In this document: positions 7,225 through 11,810 of the stretch, one piece after another
Numbering within the stretch: position 1 is the stretch's first letter
Layout: each line of letters starts with the position of its first letter
Assembly: GCA_023129675.1 (NCBI GenBank)
Contig: JAGMBM010000093.1
Location: 1-11,810 of the forward strand
DNA length: 11,810 nt
Direction: 5' to 3'
Origin: Hadesarchaea archaeon
GTDB lineage: Archaea > Hadarchaeota > Hadarchaeia > Hadarchaeales > Hadarchaeaceae
Notes under the pieces: model-generated
What the model was told of the DNA's origin: nothing
Database searches by the model: none
The model's input: only the letters and a program-made list of their open reading frames with translations
Position numbers and translations under genes: made by a program

Positions 7225-8508
7225 CTACGCGAGCGTCAGCTGCCGCGGAAGGGAGAGCGCCTCGATGTTGCCGATGGGATGCTCTTCCTGAACTGCCGCC
7301 CTCGCTTGAATCGGCGAGATGTTCAACGTTATCTCTTTGGTCCGCCCGTAGCGACCCTTGCTGATAATCTGGGCATTGATGATCCCTAGCATGTCTAGCT
7401 CAGATATCAAATCGCTGACGCGGCGCTGCGTTAGCACGTCCAACCCGCCCTGCCGGCATAGCGCGCGATAGACGGTGTACACGTCACCCGTCACTATCTT
7501 GTGCGAGTTCCTCTCCGTCAAAAGCACGACACTGAAGAGCACCAATTTCGACTGCGATGGCAACGTTCGAACGACCTCCACCATCTTGTCCTGCTCCATC
7601 TTCTCGAAAGCCCGCCTGACATGGGTCACGGTGACCATCTCCACGTCCTCACGCTCGGCCAGCTCGCCAGCGATGCGAAGCAGGTCGAGAGCCCGCCTGG
7701 CGTCACCGTGTTCCCTCGCCGCGTGGGCCGCGCAGAGTGAGATCACGCCGTCGCCTAGCACGCCGTCAATGTAGCTCATCCCCGCTCGCTTCTCCAATAT
7801 GTCCTTGAGCTGAAGCGCGTTGTATGGAGGGAAAACTATCTCTTCCTCGCCGAGGCTGCTCCGAACGCGGGGGTCCAAGTAACTCATGAAGTTCAGATCG
7901 TTGGAGATGCCCACGATGCTCACCTTCGCCTTCATCAGGTCGGAATTCATGCGGGTCAGATTGTAGAGAACTTCATCACCGCTCTTCAGCACGAGCCTAT
8001 CAATTTCATCCAGTACGATCACCGCGAGCTGTGGGTCGTGGTCGAGCGCCCTGAAGAAACATCTGTAGACTTCATCTGTCGGCCAGCCGGTCATCGGAAC
8101 GCTTTTAGGAAAACCGAGAGAACTTGCGTATCCCGCACTGTAGCGTTTCTTGAGTTTCTCCAGGAAAATGTTTGCCAGCGTCGCGAGAATTCGGTACTGA
8201 GTGTTGACGACCTCGCAGTTCAGGTAAACCACTTCCACCTTGCGCGGCGCACGATCGGCGACGCGTTCGAGCTCTTTCGACACGTGCTTCACGCTAGCTG
8301 TCTTCCCTGTCCCCGTCTTGCCGTAGATGAATAGGTTCGACGGCGTCTCCCCTCTTAAGGGGGCCACAAGTATCCGCGCGAGCTGATGAATCTGCTCACC
8401 CCTGTGTGGTAGTTCCTCGGGCGTGTAGCTCGGTCGCAGATACTCCCGGTTTTTGAATATCGGCCTCGTTTCCAACAGCATGTCGAACAGGCCTTCCGAA
8501 CTCCTCAT
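7225..8508 (-). CDS. cdc6: Orc1/Cdc6 replication initiator and MCM loader
   Basis: AAA+ initiator of 427 aa that binds origin recognition boxes and loads MCM. The Walker A motif is GKTGTGKT (63-70), with K69 and T70; Walker B is VIVLDEID, with D167 and E168; sensor 1 is N203 (GISNDLNF). An arginine is in the usual place after sensor 1 (LDPRVRSSL, R214/R216), and sensor 2 is GDARRALDLLR (R271/R272). The C-terminal winged helix spans roughly 310-400, with the recognition-helix region QRRVSDLISELDMLG and wing GRYGRTK. The start at ATG 8508 is supported by GGAGGT 8 nt upstream. That places the first 113 nt inside the 3' end of the gins gene in another frame. DP1 follows after 9 nt. Its likely target is the candidate origin upstream of mcm. 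Confidence 0.97.
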   Translation of the reverse strand: MRSSEGLFDMLLETRPIFKNREYLRPSYTPEELPHRGEQIHQLARILVAPLRGETPSNLFIYGKTGTGKTASVKHVSKELERVADRAPRKVEVVYLNCEVVNTQYRILATLANIFLEKLKKRYSAGYASSLGFPKSVPMTGWPTDEVYRCFFRALDHDPQLAVIVLDEIDRLVLKSGDEVLYNLTRMNSDLMKAKVSIVGISNDLNFMSYLDPRVRSSLGEEEIVFPPYNALQLKDILEKRAGMSYIDGVLGDGVISLCAAHAAREHGDARRALDLLRIAGELAEREDVEMVTVTHVRRAFEKMEQDKMVEVVRTLPSQSKLVLFSVVLLTERNSHKIVTGDVYTVYRALCRQGGLDVLTQRRVSDLISELDMLGIINAQIISKGRYGRTKEITLNISPIQARAAVQEEHPIGNIEALSLPRQLTLA

Positions 8509-8995
8509 TTTTACCTACCTCCTCTCCTGCCTTCTCAAGGGACTCATTCAATCGCTTGCCCCACATGTCGAGTGTCACGGCCAAGCGATTGATCAGGAAC
8601 CGCTCTTGGGGCGGTATGGGATCGGCCCCCTCTGGGGAAAGTGCAAACCGAAGCAGCTTTGGAATCCTGACTTCCATCAGGGTTGAGACTTGGGTCCGAA
8701 TCTCCTCGGCTTTCTTATGCTCTCCAGCCGCCCGTGCAAATGCTATCTCTTGAGCGACCGATGAATAGAAATCATCTGGAACGGGCGTGAGCTCAAATTC
8801 ACGCTCCTCCGCCAAGAGGAGCTTCCGGAGTTCCATTAGCGTGAGTTTCTGGAGGGGCTCCGCGAACCCGTGACGCTCGAGGACCGCAGCCTCCCACGCC
8901 TCAAGCTCCGTTTCCTCCCCCTCCGCCAGCGGGCCCAGCTGCCTGCCCACCAACTTCATCGCTGGCAAATCCTTAAGGATTCGAACGCGTTTCAT
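8396..8995 (-). CDS. GINS complex subunit, Gins23-like (B-A domain order)
   Basis: A subunit of the GINS complex (199 aa), which activates MCM in the CMG helicase. The N-terminal 47 residues resemble the small B domain (VRILKDLP, a GPLAEGEETEL strand-turn, ERHGFAEP). An alpha-helical A domain follows (LRKLLLAEEREFELTPVPDDFYSSV at about 56-80, with the hallmark DDFY, then long helices to about 155). The B-before-A order matches archaeal Gins23 and eukaryotic Psf2/Psf3; Gins51 has the reverse order. A position beside mcm also fits Gins23, but the DFY-type A domain is close enough to Gins51 to leave some doubt. The ATG abuts the mcm stop (TAA-ATG), and GGTGA 6 nt upstream lies inside mcm. Residues 163-199 overlap the start of orc1 and look like a non-conserved tail. 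Confidence 0.85.
   Translation of the reverse strand: MKRVRILKDLPAMKLVGRQLGPLAEGEETELEAWEAAVLERHGFAEPLQKLTLMELRKLLLAEEREFELTPVPDDFYSSVAQEIAFARAAGEHKKAEEIRTQVSTLMEVRIPKLLRFALSPEGADPIPPQERFLINRLAVTLDMWGKRLNESLEKAGEEVGKNEEFGRPVRHAVGNEADIQKPGVSATELHARGTTTQG
8517..8522 (-). promoter_or_regulatory. Shine-Dalgarno site fixing the orc1/cdc6 start
   Basis: GGAGGT on the - strand (within AGGAGAGGAGGT) lies 8 nt before the ATG at 8508. It is the strongest SD in the cluster and sits inside the gins coding region, so the overlap of the two genes is likely real rather than the result of a start call that is too far upstream. Confidence 0.75.
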
Positions 8996-11002
8996 TTATT
9001 TCACCGCCCGTGCGACCATACCTGGCTTCGGCTCGTACAGGTGCCCCCTTATTTTCTCTTGGTCGATCAGCTCTTCCACGAACTTTGGTCTGATACCCTC
9101 CGACTCGGCGATGCGTTTTATCTCCTCGACCGGCGCCGCCCCGCCGTACTCTCCCTCGAGCCGCTCAATTATATCCAGCACGCGGCGGATGTTATCGCGC
9201 TGGGATTTGGGCTTGCCCGTCATGAGCACGTCGATATCCAGTTTTCCCGTCTCGGTGTCGATTCCAGCCTCCTGCAAGGAGCGCTTGATGAGATTGATTG
9301 CACGGTTTGCGTCCTCAACGGTCACGCGATCGCTCAGCCTCATTCGGGTGTTCGCCTTCGCCAGCCGCACAATGGCCTCGAGCTGCCTCACCGTGATCGG
9401 GAGCGGTGCCTCGCCTCGCTCGGCCACCCTCCTCCAATCGACGAAGAAATCCTCGATTGTCTTCATGGCCTCCTTGTCATCAAATTTCGGATCGAGGTTC
9501 TGGCGCGCGTAGATGATGATTTTACGCAGGAAATCCAAGTCGAGGGGCGGCTTGACCACCTTCGTGGGGGCGCGGTGTAGTTCTAGAATGTAGTGGGCCA
9601 TGGTCCGATCTTGGTCGGCGCGTGGTTCGTCGCGCATGATAAAAACCAAGTCGAATCTTGAGAGGATCACGGGATCTAGGGGGACTTGCTGTGCGATTGT
9701 GAGGTTCTTCTCAAATCTGCCGTATTTTGGGTTGGCTGCCGCGAGCACAGCGGTGCGAGTGTTGAGAGTTGCGACGATGCCCGCCTTGGCCACGCTGATC
9801 GTCTGCTGCTCCAACGATTCTAAAATTGCGTTCGAATCCTCTGATCTCATTTTCTCGAACTCGTCGATGCTGGCCAAACCGCCGTCTGCTATCACAAGGG
9901 CCCCAGCCTCGAGGGCCCACCCACCACTTATCTCATCGCGGACTGCCGCAGCCGTAAGGCCGGCACCCGTGGCCTTCATACCGGAGGTGTAAAGACCGCG
10001 AGGGGCAACGTTCGCGGCCCATTTCAGGATTTGACTCTTCGCAACACCCGGGTCACCTGTGAGGAGAACATGGGTATCGCCTCGAATTCTCGTTCCATCA
10101 TGCAAATCAATTGCCTCGCAGCCGAATAGCTGTAGCGCAACCGCCTCCTTGATCGCGTCATGCCCATAGATGCTCGGAGCAATTGACTGGATGATCTTGT
10201 TTCTGATCCAAGGGTCCTTCGCAAGCTCCTTAATTTGGGCCTTGTCCTCCGGGGTCAGCTCGGCCTCCTCGACACCTTTCTGCAGGACCTCGATGTGGCT
10301 GATGAATAATATCTTCCGAAACGTCTTCTTGCGCTCCTGGCGCCTGCCCTCCTGAAAGACGCGCAGCACGCCCGTCAACATCACATGGTTCCCCGGCACC
10401 GCCTTGTCGACAAAATCATCCCTGACTATTCCATCCAACCTTCGGGGCATCCGGCCGCCGCGCAGCTTCTCGGGGGGCTCCTGTATGCACATGCTCTGCC
10501 AGTCGCGGAACTCCGAGCTCTCGATCACGAGGTCGAATGGGCCCTTCTTGCCGCAGTTGGGATTTTCACACACAAGAGGCTCCCTGAAGAACTCACCAAC
10601 CTGAAGTACCTTATTTTTCTCGCCACAACGCCTGCATTTGAATACCGCCTCCGTCGCCTCAGGCTTCACCTCGCCCGACCGCGTCAGGATCCCCTCGACC
10701 TGGATGAACTTGCCCACGTGCCCAGCGCGAATCTTGCGGATTTCTACGGACTTATCGAGTCCCATCACTCGCAAGCGCATTCCGGGAAGCTTCGTTATCC
10801 CTCCCAAAATTTCGTCTGCCGTGTCGAGGAAATCTACTGGATTATCGAGCAAGCTTTTTGCGAGCTCCATGTCAAACTCTAGGAGCTGGTCGAACGCAAT
10901 GAGGAGCGACTTCCGCCCTTCCCTCGCTATCCTGCGTAGCTCCTTGAGGATCTCCCTGCGGTGCAGGAACTCCTCTAGCCTCTCTTTAGCCTTAGGCTCC
11001 AA
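8996..11002 (-). CDS. mcm: MCM replicative helicase
   Basis: Minichromosome maintenance helicase of 668 aa, a homohexameric 3'-5' DNA helicase. The N-terminal domain carries a zinc site at C123, C126, C145 and C150 (CRRCGE, then CENPNC). The AAA+ core has Walker A GDPGVAKS (316-323, K322), Walker B with D380 and E381 (ASIDEFEKM), sensor 1 N424 (AAANPKYGRF), arginine finger R449 (LSRFD) and sensor 2 R539 (PITVRQLEA). The C-terminal 70 or so residues fit the winged helix (IRRVLDIIERLEGEYGG). The length is typical and there is no intein. The start is TTG at 11002, preceded by GGGGTGAG (11015-11008) at 5-6 nt; the N-terminus MEPKAKERLEEFL is plausible. It is the first gene of the replication cluster and runs directly into gins. 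Confidence 0.98.
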   Translation of the reverse strand: MEPKAKERLEEFLHRREILKELRRIAREGRKSLLIAFDQLLEFDMELAKSLLDNPVDFLDTADEILGGITKLPGMRLRVMGLDKSVEIRKIRAGHVGKFIQVEGILTRSGEVKPEATEAVFKCRRCGEKNKVLQVGEFFREPLVCENPNCGKKGPFDLVIESSEFRDWQSMCIQEPPEKLRGGRMPRRLDGIVRDDFVDKAVPGNHVMLTGVLRVFQEGRRQERKKTFRKILFISHIEVLQKGVEEAELTPEDKAQIKELAKDPWIRNKIIQSIAPSIYGHDAIKEAVALQLFGCEAIDLHDGTRIRGDTHVLLTGDPGVAKSQILKWAANVAPRGLYTSGMKATGAGLTAAAVRDEISGGWALEAGALVIADGGLASIDEFEKMRSEDSNAILESLEQQTISVAKAGIVATLNTRTAVLAAANPKYGRFEKNLTIAQQVPLDPVILSRFDLVFIMRDEPRADQDRTMAHYILELHRAPTKVVKPPLDLDFLRKIIIYARQNLDPKFDDKEAMKTIEDFFVDWRRVAERGEAPLPITVRQLEAIVRLAKANTRMRLSDRVTVEDANRAINLIKRSLQEAGIDTETGKLDIDVLMTGKPKSQRDNIRRVLDIIERLEGEYGGAAPVEEIKRIAESEGIRPKFVEELIDQEKIRGHLYEPKPGMVARAVK

Positions 11003-11049
11003 AATTTCTCACCCCAACCGACAGCGGTGAAATGAAGAGGTCGTGAAAC

Positions 11050-11057
11050 GTATTTAG
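11050..11057 (-). promoter_or_regulatory. TATA-like box for the mcm operon
   Basis: CTAAATAC on the - strand is centred about 51 bp before the TTG start of mcm. Transcription starting about 26 bp downstream would give a 25-nt leader holding the GGGGTGAG Shine-Dalgarno site. It is a moderate match to the archaeal TATA consensus, and no better candidate lies nearby. Confidence 0.35.
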
Positions 11058-11374
11058 GGAGTGTGGTGAAAATTTTGAACTTTGAGCTTAAAGTCTGAGA
11101 AACTTTTGCGCACATCCTAAAACTATCTATGTCACAATTTTTCACCTCCAAGAAACTGGACGAACTAGCGCAAAACGGTGGTTTTGGTGCTTTTATTCGA
11201 ATATGCACTTTTATTCCCCCAATAAAACCTAAAAGGAGATTTTTTGAAGTCATTTTTGGGGAGAGGTCACCGAAAGTATTCCCAATCTCAAATTCCCGGG
11301 TTTGCACAGTTTATTTTCAAAATAGCTCTAAAAAAGCGGATATTCTTCAAAACACCATTTTATTTTCCGAGTTC

Positions 11375-11403
11375 GAGTGGAAACAGTCGAAAACAGTGGA
11401 AAC
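11375..11403 (+). repeat. Tandem ORB-core-like repeats (GAGTGGAAAC / CAGTGGAAAC)
   Basis: GAGTGGAAAC at 11375-11384 and CAGTGGAAAC at 11394-11403 are direct repeats 19 bp apart, with a degenerate middle copy CAGTCGAAAAC at 11384-11394, giving a period near 9.5 bp. CAGTGGAAAC is the core I recall for origin recognition boxes of Pyrococcus and haloarchaea. The G-string that completes a full ORB is not seen downstream, so these would be mini-ORB-type sites. Confidence 0.55.
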
Positions 11404-11468
11404 ATAGGTCTAAAGCTTCGAGTTCTGGGTTAAGTTCCAATTTTAAATCGGGAGACGCCTTTTGTGTA

Positions 11469-11810
11469 CTAGGGTATTTTCACGTATTCATAGGCTTCAG
11501 TAGCCGACTCAAAACAGTAATGAACCCGCTGATAACCGCGCCTGAACCCGGCCACATCGGCTGCCACGCGCTCGGTCTCCTCTTTATCGATGATCACCCG
11601 CTTGATGAACTCCGCTATCTCCTCCATCTCGCGCTCCTTCATGCCGAGCCGCGTCACCTCGGAGGTCCCCAGCCTTATCCCGCCCGGATTTTTATAGTGT
11701 CGCCCCTCGCGGATGTCCCATGGTAGCAGGTTGCGGTTTAATATGATGTTGGCCTTTTCCAGCCGCTGCTCCAAAGCCCCCCCGTCCCCGTACTTGGTGA
11801 TGTCGACGAC
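11469..11810 (-). CDS. glyA: Serine hydroxymethyltransferase, C-terminal part (partial)
   Basis: The C-terminal 113 residues of SHMT, the PLP enzyme that interconverts serine and glycine with transfer of a one-carbon unit to a pterin carrier. The frame is open to the right edge of the window and begins VVDITKYGDGGALEQRL; the TTG at 11774 is an internal Leu codon. NIILNRNLLPWD and GGIRLGTSEVTRLGM are SHMT signatures; the Arg of GGIRLGT corresponds to the residue that binds the substrate carboxylate. The PLP-binding Lys lies upstream, outside the window. It ends with TAG at 11469-11471. The gene is on the same strand as the replication cluster, but the 466-bp gap and the mcm promoter suggest a separate transcription unit. 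Confidence 0.95.
   Translation of the reverse strand, partial: VVDITKYGDGGALEQRLEKANIILNRNLLPWDIREGRHYKNPGGIRLGTSEVTRLGMKEREMEEIAEFIKRVIIDKEETERVAADVAGFRRGYQRVHYCFESATEAYEYVKIP

Larger units (their letters stand above)
11003..11468. other. Gene-free AT-rich region, candidate replication origin
   Basis: The 466 bp between glyA and mcm hold only short frames on both strands with no protein-like features. The sequence is much richer in A+T than the genes around it, with runs such as 11310-11367 and 11190-11248. It contains ORB-core-like repeats at 11375-11403, a possible inverted copy at 11300-11309, a direct repeat of CTTTTATTC (11190-11198 and 11208-11216), and the mcm promoter. An Orc1/Cdc6 gene lies in the operon it precedes, and archaeal origins are often found close to such genes. 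The origin role is inference. Confidence 0.5.

Noticed and set aside
10385..10882. 165-codon open frame on the + strand
   Set aside because: Antisense to the conserved zinc and N-terminal domains of MCM; no recognisable domain.
10975..11307. 110-codon open frame on the - strand upstream of mcm
   Set aside because: It overlaps the mcm start out of frame and has no family features; mcm has a good SD at its own start.
11375..11403. Possible CRISPR repeat because copies end in GAAAC
   Set aside because: The copies are only about 10 bp apart, without spacers and with just three units; an origin-box type repeat fits better.
11436..11448. TATA-like GATTTAAAATTGG on the - strand after glyA
   Set aside because: It is more than 400 bp from the mcm start with no gene following it; AT-rich sequence yields such matches by chance.
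11244..11726. 160-codon open frame on the + strand spanning the gap and the glyA end
   Set aside because: Its second half is antisense to glyA and its first half is low-complexity, from an AT-rich non-coding region.

Overview
This window is archaeal and almost certainly euryarchaeal in type. It encodes both subunits of the family D DNA polymerase (DP1 and DP2) together with an MCM helicase, a GINS subunit and an Orc1/Cdc6 initiator. Its two tRNA genes have archaeal features: a 12-nt intron at 37/38, U73 on the tRNA-Thr, and promoters that look like a TATA box about 27-30 bp upstream. Shine-Dalgarno sites of the GGAGGTGA type precede most genes, and TTG starts are used twice. I cannot name the genus; an uncultivated euryarchaeal lineage would fit.

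Left part (1-1690, + strand): the 3' end of an unrecognised gene, then a cobalamin-binding radical SAM enzyme of about 464 aa. Middle (1691-2025, - strand): tRNA-Thr(CGT) with its intron and tRNA-Ser(CGA), convergent with the radical SAM gene. From 11002 down to 2026 (- strand) lies one tightly packed replication cluster in the transcription order mcm, gins, orc1/cdc6, DP1 and DP2. The first four genes abut or overlap (TAA-ATG junction, 113-nt overlap, 9-nt gap). Before DP2 there is a 183-bp gap with a long G/C-rich inverted repeat, a TATA-like site placed for a leaderless DP2 transcript, and a 64-codon frame that exactly bridges the two genes. Right end (11469-11810, - strand): the C-terminal third of serine hydroxymethyltransferase.

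The 466-bp AT-rich gap between glyA and mcm (11003-11468) holds no credible gene. It does hold repeats matching the core of euryarchaeal origin recognition boxes (CAGTGGAAAC type) next to an AT-rich stretch, so it is a candidate chromosomal replication origin as well as the promoter region of the replication operon.

Taken together, the cluster encodes much of the replisome: Orc1/Cdc6 binds the origin and loads MCM, GINS activates MCM within the CMG helicase, and DP1-DP2 synthesises DNA with proofreading and docks on PCNA through a C-terminal PIP box. The most interesting points are the candidate origin, the DP1-DP2 junction, the long gins/orc1 overlap and an Asp-for-Asn change in the DP2 catalytic motif.
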